Assembly (NCBI RefSeq): GCF_963259705.1
Contig: NC_081844.1
Span: 50,081,501 to 50,145,500 of the forward strand
Direction: 5' to 3'
DNA length: 64,000 nucleotides
Source: Myotis daubentonii
Lineage: Eukaryota > Chordata > Mammalia > Chiroptera > Vespertilionidae
A program made the translations under genes and the position numbers. Positions 47,407 through 59,200 of the stretch are shown one piece after another. Each line of letters starts with the position of its first letter. Positions within the stretch are counted from its first letter, which is position 1. The notes beneath the pieces were generated by a model. It saw nothing but the letters and a program-made list of their open reading frames with translations. It was not told where the DNA came from and ran no database searches.

Positions 47407-48527
47407 TTCTCTGAGGTAAGAAACTGAGTAGAATGTTGTATTTATCTTTATATCAGCTAGCACTTTTAAAGATCTAGGGCCACACAATTTTAAAAGTAAC
47501 ACTCTAAGATCAAGGTGGGGATACGAAAACAGTATTTCTCTTCCTGGTAAGAGAGACAATAGGTACTCCTCCTAATCTCCACAGACAGATGTAGTTGACA
47601 AAATACAGCTCTGAAAACCATGTGAGATGATACAGATAAAATTTAAGAAGCTATGGTTTTATTTCTCTCTCTTGCCTATCAACTCCCTCCATCCTCACCA
47701 CTACTCCAAACAGCACTCCCTGAAGTTCCAGTTAATGGCCAAGAAACTGTAGTAGTATCTTTATGCTGAAATCTATACAGACTAAGAATAAATCCTGAAG
47801 TTAATCACCCAGAGGGGTACCTGTTAAATAGTTTACTAAGACTCATAGATCTACTGGATTTGAATTTGGGATAAAGTCCAAGAATGTGCATTTTTTACAA
47901 GCTACCCACAACTTAGGTGATAATTATAGGTGATTTCTAGGCCCCCCGACGTTTCAGAAACCCTGAATTAAGTATAAGGAAGAAGACAAATTGAATCTAG
48001 ATGTTTAGGTAGCAACTTCATTGAAAGCAGATATTAAATGGTATCATTCAGCTGTTTCTTTAGATATTAAATACCTACTGTCAGATACCATGGTGATTAA
48101 AACAACTTGATTTATCATTCCTGGATGGTAACATCTTACTCTTCCCATTGTACAAAAGTCTTTTTTTTTTTTTAGTGTTTCCAGATGTAATCTCATTTAA
48201 CTCTGACAATATCCTATCAATCAGAAAAAGACTGCCATAACCTATGAAGGTAACTCCTAAAGGGAACTACATTTCAAGAAAAAGTAACCAAGTATGACAC
48301 ATGATGAAGCCAGTGTACATCAGAACAAGAGCTTCTCAGCTTGTGCCGGAGAAACCCGGCAGAGACCCCTTTGCCCATGGGGAGGTGAAAAGGGGCCCAG
48401 TGCAACCAGAGTCTACGGGCTTGTGATGAAAGTGGTCTTAATCACCCCAATGTGTATGCCAATATTATTTTCTAAGACTGTCAAGGAGTTTGTGAAGTAC
48501 CAACTTCGCACGAAGTGTTGATCTGAG
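47407..48527. other. Unassigned sequence
   Basis: 48290-48530 has a 75-codon frame with no known domain. Nothing else is recognised between the Helitron and the MIR. Confidence 0.45.
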
Positions 48528-48660
48528 AATGAATAAAACTAGGTTCAACTCCTTGCTACCTCACTGAGTTAAGACACTTAACCTTTTTGACCCTTAGGCT
48601 AGGCTCTTACTTGTTAAATGAGGACTAGTTTAGACTACTTCTAAGGTCTCTATTACTAAA
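48528..48660 (+). mobile_element. MIR SINE, 3' part
   Basis: ACTCCTTGCTACCTCACTGA, AAGACACTTAACCTTTTTGA and TGTTAAATGAGGACTAGTTT match the MIR core and tail. The head is missing or too diverged. Confidence 0.55.
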
Positions 48661-48764
48661 ATTCCATAATTTCCCATACATTTACATTTCAGAATGTAAA
48701 GTAATACTCACTGGTCATTTGATTAAAAACTCTAAATTCAGTCATTCATTAAATATTTTATTAT

Positions 48765-48975
48765 TTTTTTAAATATATTTTTATTGATTTCAGAGAGGTA
48801 GGAAGAGATAGAAACATCAATGATGAGAGAGTATCATTGAGTGGCTGCCTCCTGCATGCCCCCCACTGGGGATTGAGCCTGCAACCCAAGCATGTGCCCT
48901 TGCCCAGAATTGAACCCGGGACCCTTCAGTCTGCAGGCCGACACCCTATCCACTGAGCCAAACCAGCTAGGGCTC
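48765..48975 (-). mobile_element. VES SINE inside an older L2-like end
   Basis: A full reverse-complement VES. CATTAAATATTT occurs on both sides as target duplication, and the sequence to the right (TTATTAAGCACCTAAGCTGTG) resembles an old L2-type end. Confidence 0.9.
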
Positions 48976-49324
48976 ATTAAATATTTATTAAGCACCTAAG
49001 CTGTGCCAGGCATGTGAGAATCTGGGAAATGGATATGGAAGATATAATCTAGTATGGGGTCAAATGCCTTTTAGTGTGAATAATAACGTACTATATTGCC
49101 AATAATCTTTGTGTTCCTTTAAATGGTTAAATAGTAAAGTCTACTGAATAGTGCCCAAATAATGGAAATCTGCACAGATAATAAAAAGCTATAATTATAG
49201 TCACAGCTTCACCAACATACAAGGCTTTCCTTCTCAGTACCCTTCACTTGTTTGGTTTCATCAGAACATTCAAATTTACTGGTAATTTGCACTTATAATC
49301 AAAATCAACTTCCAAAGTCTAAAT

Positions 49325-49741
49325 TTATAAAAATAGTTTATTTTAAAGACTCTCAATAAGACTTCAACATCATATTTTCAGACCAATAAGAAAATCAGTA
49401 TGTTCAGTATGTTTTCATCCATGATGAAAGTTGCTTCAGAATCTATTCTTAAACCTATATATATTGTTTATTAAACATGGATTAACAGTTTTAATTAAAT
49501 ATTACATAATTGTAATCTCCCCAACAAATCTAAAGTGAAATTTTCATATGGATACAATTTCACAAAGGTTATAAATATATATCAACTTATAACTAAAGGA
49601 AACATTCAGTTTTTCACAATGTTTTAAAAATCTAGAGCCATAATCTCTCTCTTCAAAAAAATTCTTCCCATATAAAAGAAAAAGCTTTCCCATATAAAAT
49701 AAAAAAAATTTATACATTTCTCTGGTAATGCACATATTTAC
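49325..49741 (-). other. NAF1: Probable NAF1 3' UTR with candidate poly(A) signals
   Basis: The AT-rich sequence after the TAG stop carries AATAAA on the minus strand at 49467-49472 and again at 49337-49342. Either could end the transcript. No transposon is recognised in this interval, as expected for a retained UTR. The true end cannot be set from sequence alone. Confidence 0.5.
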
Positions 49742-50208
49742 CTAATAGTAATTTCCAAAATGAGAAGAATTACTATCTCCAGAAGAGGAGGAGGGAGGCA
49801 GGGGTGGAGGGGGAGGAGGTGGGGGTATGGAGTATGGCATGGGAAATAATGGATGAGGTGGCATGTTAGGTGCAGGCCAACCCATGTTTACAAATGCAGG
49901 TGGTGGAGGTGGAGGTGGTGGTGGTAGTGGAGGAGGGAGTGAAAAATTATGCATGTCAAACACTGGAGGAGGAAAGGGATACTGTGGTATAAGATTATCT
50001 TGTCTCTGAGGTGGAAATCCTGAAGTCTCCTGAGGTACCATATGCTCTGAGTTATAAAACTGTGGAGGTGGGGGCCTGCCATAGCAAGGTCGAGGATATC
50101 TACCTCGGGAAAATCCTGGTGTGAATTCTCTGTTTCGATATCCTTGTGAATGCTCTGAAGAAGAGCTATGAGCATTCCAATTCTGATGTACTTCTGCAAA
50201 ATCTTCAC
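49742..50208 (-). CDS. NAF1: NAF1 last coding exon: proline-rich C-terminal tail
   Basis: The acceptor is CTCAAAG, and the exon completes the split Gly codon, giving GEDFAEVHQNWNAHSSSEH. It continues through an Arg/Gly/Pro-rich stretch (RNREFTPGFSRGRYPRP) and MVPQETSGFPPQRQ into runs of eight to nine prolines. The frame ends HFGNYY and a TAG stop at 49742-49744. There are 154 full codons. The poly-proline tracts are simple-sequence prone and likely vary in length between species. In human NAF1 the same tail is proline-rich and ends with an HFGPYY-like sequence. Confidence 0.95.
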
Positions 50209-53200
50209 CTTTGAGCAGGGTAAAAAAAAAAACATAAAAAAAAATTAATTTAACACATAAAAAAATACTGTTTAAAATTTCAATAAAGTCTTTTCTTTAA
50301 CTTTCAATATATCTTACGGCAGTTAAAAATGCATAAGGCTGAAAATGATCAATTTTAAAGCATCCAAAAAGCCAGAGAATCAGAAAAGGGAAAACTAGCA
50401 AGGTAATAAAACTTTAGACAATGACCACTGGACTCCAACTAAACAGCAGAGAGAACACTAGACATCTCATCACCCACACTCTCAGAAGCTGAGTGGGGAG
50501 CCTAGACTTCCTCCCTTAATAGGCTTAATGAGATGCCTCGACCTCCTACCAGGTCATGTCAGAGCAGGTTGAACAAGGAGCCAGTTACAGGCCTCCTGCA
50601 GTGACCCTGGAGATCACCTGGGGAACCTGGACCTCTGCCTCCACTGCCACAACACAGACCTCCTCCACCTCCTGCACTGGGTGGTGTCAGAGAAGCCCTA
50701 GGGGAGAGGCAGGGCTTTGAGCACCACCCAGCGGTAGCGAGGCCATCCCCCACTGTTGTCAGGGGAGCGGTAATGAGGTAACCCTACCCAAGAGGGGGCC
50801 CACCCTTGCCCATCAATAAAACGCACCTCCTGGCCTCAGGTGTCAACAGAGACTGAGAAGAAAACCTAGACTTGTGTCCCTATCTGGTAGGAAGAGTAAT
50901 AATATAACATCCTCCCTTCCTTTCCCTACCAGAGCAGTTTTAAAACCAAGACTGCTAAAACAGAAGTAACATATAGAGTCTTGTAACATCATACCCAAAA
51001 TGTCCATGTTTCAATTAAAAATAACTCATCATACCAAGAGCCAAGAAAATTCCAAACTCAATGAAAAGGGAAAATTAATCAAGGCCAATACCAAGATGAC
51101 AAAATGTTAGAATTATCTGAGAAATATTTTAGAATAGTCATAAAAATGCTTCAACAAGAAATTATGAACATATTAAAACAAATAGAAAATAGCAAAAAAA
51201 ACCCCCACAATGAAATATAAATTTTAGAAGTGAAAACTCACTAATACAGTTAATATGTTAATTCTCTCCAAATTAATATACATACAGGTTTAATGCAATT
51301 CCTAACAAAATCCCAGCAAGGCTTTTTGTCAATATAAAGATTATTCTACAATTTATATGAAAAGGCAAAGGAACTAGAATACCTAAAATAATTTTGCAAA
51401 CTTTTAGAAAACAAAATAAGAGAAAATCTTTGGAAATAGGTCTAGGCAAGAAATTCTCAGACTCCATAAAAGGAGAACTGATAAATTTGGTTAATCAAAA
51501 TTAAAAACTTTGTTTTGCAAATGACCCTTTCAAGAGGATAAAAACACAGGCTAAAGACTGGAAGAAATTATGTACAAACTCATAATTCAAGAATTAAACA
51601 GAAATATAATTAGATAATGGGTAAAAGACATAAAGATATCATTGAAGAAATGGAAAGATGTTCAATATCAGTAGCCATTAGGAAAGTGCAAGTTAAAATC
51701 ACAGATATCACTACCTACCTAAAAAAATGGCTAAAATAAAAAAACAGTGACAACACCAAATGCTTGTGAGAATGCAGAAAAACAGTCACTCACACTCTGG
51801 TGATGGGAATGTAAAGTGGTACAGCCACACCGAAAACAGTGTGGCAAGTTCTTGAGGAACTACATATACAACCATCATATTATCCAACAAATGCACTCTT
51901 AGACCAAAGAAACAAAAATTTGTGTTTACACAAAAACCTGTACACAAGTGTATAAAACAACTTCAATTAATATAACCCAAAGCTGTTAACAACCCAGATG
52001 TCCTTCAATGCATGAATGGTTAAAAAAGCTGTGGCATATTCACATGCCACTCTGGAATGAAAAGAAACAAACTTGACACATACAACAATCTAGATCAAGC
52101 ATGTCAAACTCGTTTATTTAAATGAGGCATGCGGCCCGTGTGACTTCATTTATATAAGCATTCTTGACATGACAAATTATATTATAGAAATAGAGAACAG
52201 ATTACTGGCTGCCAGGAGTTGAGGAGGAGGTGGGAGGGAGGAAAGTGTGAGTGACTTTATAAAAAGGCAACATGAGGGATCTTTTTCTGTTTTGGAAATG
52301 TTTTGCATCTTGACAGTATCATTGTCAATATCTTGGTTGTGATATTTTACTGTATAGTTTTGCAAGATATTACTATTGCAGGAAATGGGGTAATGGGCAT
52401 ATAAGATCTCTTTATTATTTCTTACAATTCCATGTCAATCTATAAAAAGTTTAGTTTTAAAAAGGAAATAGAAAATAGAAAAAGTATAATAAAATGAAAT
52501 GAATGTTAAAAATAAAGTATCTTGAGTAAGATATTAGGTATCATATCATTTAATTCTAAATATGGAAGCCACTAGATTTTTTAAGAAAAAATGCTAATGA
52601 GCACAAATAACTCTAACAAAGTTTAGTATGTCTTTTCCCCACAGGAGTCATTTTTACTTCCTCAAGTTTGAAAAACCACCACTGAACATTTCTTGCTTTA
52701 AAATGTCTTCAATGCTAGTTGCATAGCAGGAAATAAAAAATAAAACCCAGATATTTTCTTCAGTTTTATTACTAATGGACATATAAATGTAAGTAAAGAT
52801 TTTTAAAAAATTGCTATATGCTGTATTTGCTCACCTGACTCATTAAATTGAGATTTAAATTTTTTCCGGCCTTGAATGCGATTTTTTTTTCTGTGTTTGG
52901 CTTCTTTTTCCTTTTCATCATCACTGAAATCTAAGGCCTAACAGAGAAAAATATATTATAGATTTACATCACATGAATTTACCAATTCAATGGTACATAC
53001 TTAGAGATGAGAAGAATAATCCTATTATTTAACACTGTCACTAAAAGATACTCTTTTGATATTTAGTAGTTGCAGTAATATCTGAATTAATTACACATCA
53101 TAGAAAAATAAAGGTTTTTTTTATAACTGTCTAAAGCTCTTACTAGACACAGGCCAGTAATCAGATGAGTACTCAAGGCTTTTTAGTTTTTTAATTCCTA

Positions 53201-56200
53201 CAAAGTTTCTGATAGGTAATTTTAAAATTCCGATTTTCACAACCTTGAGATACGGCTACTTCCTAGCTAGAAGTTTAACTTCCAGTTTAGAGTCAAGATT
53301 CATCATAGTACCAGCCAAAAATGCTAAAGAAAGGATCAGTTAGGAATATGCAAATGACAAAGTATCAGATCTAATGTAAATATATGAGAATTGGACCCTG
53401 GCCAGCTTGGCTCAGTTGGCTGAGAGTTGTCCCATGCACCAAAAGCTCACTGGTTGGATTCCTGGTCAGGGCACATACCCAGGTTGCACGTTTGATCCCC
53501 AGTAGGATGCCTGCAGGAGGCAACTGATGGATGCTTCTCTCTCACATTAATGGTTCTCTCTCTCTCTCTCTCCCCCCTCCCTTCCCCCTCTCCCTTCCCC
53601 TCTCTCTAAAATCAATAAAAACATATTTTTAAAAATAGGAGAATGTTATACCTTTTATTCAAAAATTTACACATTCCCAGTATAAACCAAACACTGTTCT
53701 AAACACCATACAGATATTCATTTTTTACTAATATAATGTCAGGAATAGTAAAGGTTATAAATACACAATAAGGCAAAGTAAGGGCAGAGAAAATCTTGAG
53801 GGATGTTATTTAGAGAGGATTTCAGAAAAAGGCTTTGATAAGCAGATACATGCATGATGCAACTTCCAAGAGGAAATCACTTTAAATTATAAGAGAGCAA
53901 GTCATAAGTAACTAAGAATTGAGATTCACTGTTATAACCCACCAAAAAAATAAGACGTAGAAGCTTTATATATTATGACTTCTATGCCTAGATTTCAGGC
54001 ATTTATTATTCTATTAATATCAAAAAGCAGATATTATGTTTCTTAGAAAAACAAAAGCAGGTTCACTGTGTATGCATGTGTCACATTTAAAAGGATTTAT
54101 AAAATCTTGTAATGTATAGGATTTTCAGTTCAGTTATGGACCAAAAGTCCATAACCTCAGAATCCATGATCAAATTCAGAAATATCAAAGAATTTTAGCA
54201 CCTTCACATACGTTTACTGATCTTAATGTGGTAAGATGTTTAAGCTCATGTGAAATCTGCTATCTGCCAGGCAGTAGGAAGTATTGAAATCAGATGAAAA
54301 ACATTTCTTTCTCTGTAACTGTACAGTCAAATGAGAAGGTAGACACATAAACCAATGAGCAGGTGCTATGATTTATTTAGTGCTATGGCAATAGGAGGCT
54401 GAAGGAAAAAAAGAAGGGCAAGGAAGATTTCTTGGTATGGGTAACCCAACATAAATCTCTCATGATGAGTTAACAGTGAAAATAAGAAAAAGAAAATTTC
54501 CAAGGACTGAGAATATGTGTAGAGGCTCAGTCAGTATATTCAAGAAATGAGAATGGTTTTGTAAGACAATCTGAAAGCTTCTTAAAGAGAAAAATCAGAC
54601 ACTGAAATTAGAGACCAAAAACTTATTGTGCTATTTTAAATAACTTGGCATTGTCCTAAAAGCAGGAGAGAGACATTAAAGGATTTTAATTAGTAATAGG
54701 CTATTTTAGAGAGATAGTTTTGCCAATATTTTGCTATCACCTCCCTACAATCAGGTAAAATTTCATTTTCCTTAAACACAAATTAATTTAAATTTGCATT
54801 CATTAAACACATCCTATCTAATAATAGAGAAACATGGTAATCTACCGTATCCTCGCTATGCCTCCCATGGGCTAACCAGCGTGATATGCAAATTAACCGG
54901 CAACAAAAATGGCGGCTAATTTGCATACTGCAGGCAGATCCCGCTGCGCCGCCCTGTCTGGGGCTGGCGGCAGCGTGATCCCCAGCTGCCGGCCGCCCCA
55001 GTGTGAGATCCTGGCCTGCCATATGTGGGGCGGACGGCAACGCGATCCCGAACCGCTGGCCTGCCCCAGCGCCGGATCTGGGCCTGCTGTGTGTGACCGG
55101 GGGAGATGGGGCAGACACTGCAGGATTGGGCGTGCCATCTGCCACCAGGGGAGCAGGCCTAAGCCAGCAGGTGATTATCTCCTGAGGGATCCCAGACTGT
55201 GAGAGGGCACAGGTTGGGTGAGGGCCCCCCCCCCCCCGGGGCCAGTGCACAAATTTTTGTGCACCGGGCTTCTAGTTCATTTTTAAGTATCCATATATCA
55301 GAAATGAATATGAAGACGATTAAGATGCATTCTCTGTAAGTTTTAGCTCCTTTATGCAAGCCCAACATTTCCTATTTGCACAGCATGATTTTTTAAAAAC
55401 AGTTTAATATCAAGCCATATTCTAAACTATAAAATGTCATCATAATAAAATAAACTTTAGAATTTTAGAGTTTTCCATATTATGAAAATAACGGACAGTC
55501 AACTATTTAGAAAAAAAATGCATGAAGTATGCTCAGATTTAATTTCATAATTAACCTAATCAAACAATTTTATAGACAGTGAGCATTGCCATACTTAGCA
55601 ACTTTAATGCTTAAGTCTGAAACAACAGGGATGTATAAGAATACTTGCACTTCACAAGAAATATCTTTTAAGATTTTTGTAAAGTCTCGAGTACTTTAAA
55701 AACATGTAATTTCAATAATAAAATGCCCTATAAGTAATTAAGAACATTAAGTGATTCTTCAGGGCCTTAATGGAAATCACATGTATATACAACATAAACT
55801 AGAAAATAAAATCCCATGGTAATATGGATACTAACTAAGATTACTCACTCGTCAAATGACTCACAGTGGTTAAGTGACCCTGTAAGTGAGCATTGCCTGA
55901 TTCATGTCTCAGCAAAATTAGACATTAATATAGACCATGAATCTTCAGCATTGAGGGCATGTAAAATAAATAAGGTTAAATCTACAAATACCTAGAATTT
56001 ATAATACTGAGAAACTTCATCAGAACTACTGAGCACATATAAAGACTCTCAATTATAATCATTATTTTATACTGTATAAATTCATACTATTTTCAAGAAA
56101 TGTATACACTCATTGCTGTAATTTCTGTATTTTAATAACTTAAAAATATGCTTAAATATCTCCATGCAAAGGGAAATCAAGTAATTCTACAGATTATCAC

Positions 56201-59200
56201 TGACTCTATTTCATATCTTTTGAAAGACCGTGTTATCAAGCTACTCTGGAACATAAAACTAGTCTGGTTGGCATAGATTACAAAAATAAAATAAACTCTT
56301 TTTACAAAGAAAATTTTTATTGATTTCAGAGAGAGGAAGGGAGATGAATAGAGATATTTCAGAGAGAAATATTGATGACTAGAGAGAAAATTATTGATTA
56401 GCTGCCTCTTCCATGCCCCCCCCCCCCCCCCCCCCACTGAGGATGGAGCTGGCACTGGGGCAAGTGCTCTAACCAGGAATCAAACCATGACTTCCTGCTT
56501 CACAGGTTGATGCTTAACTGCTAAGCAACACCAGCCAGGCAAAAAAATTATTTTAAAGAAGGTAATTATATTGTAAAAATGGAAGGGTAGATAGATTCTA
56601 ATAATTCTGTACCTCCAAAAGAAAGGCACCTTATTAAACACGCCATTAATAAATATCTTTATGTCTGACATGGCAAAATCACTAAATTGAAGAATAAAAT
56701 TTTTAAAAATAATGACAATTCTCTCCAGGCATTAAACTGATTAAAAACAGGAGATTATAAGTGAAATGATATGCTAATAATTATTAAAATGTGACTAAAA
56801 ATATCTTTTAAATGATCAATAAAAAATTCTTATTGAAAGGCATACAGCAGTCACATGGGAGACAGGATAATGCATAGGCTCACAGAGGGCATATGAAGAG
56901 CATTAAGGTCAAGGATAATGAATTTATAAGATTAAGTCCTGCCTTACTTTCTAAAATATTGTGCAAAAAGACTTATCCTTACGTCTGGTGGTGGTTCTTG
57001 ATCATTTTCCCATGATGCATCCGATCCCTTCTCCCTAGGAAGAGAAAACAAAAGTCAAAATACTTGCTGACACTGTTAAGCACCTGTAACTTTACGTATT
57101 AAAAATAATAAAAGTATCCCCTGACAGGCGTGGCTCTGGGTCAGTGGTTGTGGTTAGAGCATCAGCTTGTGCACCAAAGAGTCACGGGTTCAATTCCCAG
57201 TCTAATGGGTTGCAGGTTTGAAACCTGGCCCGGTCGGGGCACATACAGGAGGCAACCAATCGATTTGGATCTGTCTTTCTCTCCCATTGTTTTTCTGTCT
57301 CCCCCTCCCTTCCACTCTCTCTAAACATCAATGGAGAAAATAACCTCAGGTGATGATTAACCAAAATAATAATAGTAACTTTAAAAGTAGAAGACATGAA
57401 CTCAACTCTTAATTCTGCAACATACATGAAAATAAAAGCTAAAAATAAAAGACCGTTTTTATGTCCTTTAACTTGTTTCTGAAGATGTGGGAAGCTCATA
57501 AGAAAAATACAACATTTGGACATTTTAGAATTGGGGGTGGGGAGGTCAGAGTAAGAAGTGAAGGCTGTGGTGTGCAGACAAAAGTACTTTTGCAGTTCAC
57601 AAGCATCTCCAGATGCTATGACTTGATTAATGCTTTCATGATATCTGAGCTCAGTTGATAAAACTCACTTCAATAAATGCTTATTCTACACAAACTATAG
57701 GTCAGACACTGTTCCAGGTGCTAAGGACAGGAAAACAAGTATGAGGCATTTCCTTGTCTTAAGATTTTATGGGTTTAATGGTAATGATAACAACATGAAA
57801 TTCTTTTTCCTCAATTTACCTGAAGAATATCAATACTCCATGAATAACCAATGCTTATTCAGTGATTGTCAAAGCAGAGAGGGTAAAAGGCTATCTAGTT
57901 TGGGGAGGAAGAGGAGTTTTGAAGATTCTGAAGGACAGTATAATCACAAGCATTAATTACTTTTAGTGGAAAGTTTTATACGCCATGACCAACAAAAGTA
58001 TACATATCTACTATGAGTATAATTATAATTTAAGAAAGCTCATTTTAAATCTTAGTTGCTGGGGTCCTGCCCCAGCAGGTTAAGGGGTTCCCAAAGGTGT
58101 AGACGGAGTCGGAGAAGAAGGAATGACACAGAGACAGCGTTCAGTTGATCAGCAGCCTAGCCAGGATCTCTAGCTAGGATCTCCAGCCAAGTTCTGGTCT
58201 GGATCTCCAGCGAAGTTCTGGTTAGGATCTCCAGCCAGGTTCTGTGTCCATGTTCTCTTGCTAGGTTCTCCAGCCAGGTTCTGTAGCCATGTTCCCTCGC
58301 TAGGTTCTCCAGCCAGGTTCTGTCCAGGTTCTCCAGCCAGGTTCAGTCACCAGGTTCTAGTCAGGTTCTCTTGTCAATTTCTGTAGTCAGGTTCAGTCCA
58401 GGATCTTTTGCCATGTTCTCTCGCTAGGTTCTGTCTCTAGGTTCTGAGGCCAGTTTCTGTCCAGGATCTTTTGCCATGTTCTCTCCAGCGAAGTTCTTCT
58501 GTCTCTATAGAGAACGTTCTGTGTAGGTTCTGTCTTCTAAGTTCTGTCTTGTTACATCTGTATTTATACCAGTTGATTCCAAGCCTATCAATCTCTATTC
58601 CAAAGGTTAGGGCGTTTCTTATCTCCATTCCAGGGAGTAAAGATTATGTAGCTTAAGCATGATTGTTCGTAGTTAAAGTGATTAATTACCCGCCTGGCAC
58701 TTAGTTAAGAGGTTTTATTCCCTCCCTAACTTCAGGGGAAAATCCCTACCTGGGGAAACAACCTTTCTCAGAGACCTTGGTTAAAACACATAGTGCCAAG
58801 AAGGTGAGCAAACATATTTAGAACAATATGCCATATATGCCAGGTCCCTTGAAACAGCAACCATGGACCGGCTCCCGGCACTTAGTAATCTTTTTGATTT
58901 AATAGTTTGACAATATCTTATTATTTGATTATATTAAAACTAGTGACCTGATGCACGAAATTTATGCACATTAAAAGGGAATTAGAGGAAATGTTTTAAT
59001 ATTGCTATTTGCCCTTTCTCTATAATAGAAGTGTCAGAGATGAAAGAAAATTAGTAAAATGTATATGAAAATCTTCCTACTGTCAGAGTCTGGGGCACGC
59101 CATGGGAATCAGAGTCAAATCCCTGCCCACCATGTGCGCCCCAAAATCGCACGAGACCCAGAACCAGCAGGCCCCACCACCATTGGGCTAGATCCAGACC

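Larger units (their letters stand above)
50209..52834 (-). other. NAF1: NAF1 last intron, filled with old L1
   Basis: This GT-AG intron (donor GTGAGC at the right, acceptor CTCAAAG at the left) is mostly ancient L1 sequence on the plus strand. Some 500 bases near 50400-50930 are not assigned to a family. No additional coding exon is seen. Confidence 0.8.
52938..56982 (-). other. NAF1: NAF1 intron with VES, a Helitron and old repeats
   Basis: This GT-AG intron holds a VES SINE at 53396, a 464-bp Helitron at 54812 and another VES at 56307. The stretches 53640-54780 and 55280-56300 look like unassigned, degenerate, AT-rich sequence; part of 53640-54660 resembles old L2-like repeat. Confidence 0.8.

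Noticed and set aside
54783..55250. 155-codon minus frame
   Set aside because: It covers a Helitron end to end, including a 13-base C run, and has no protein-like features.
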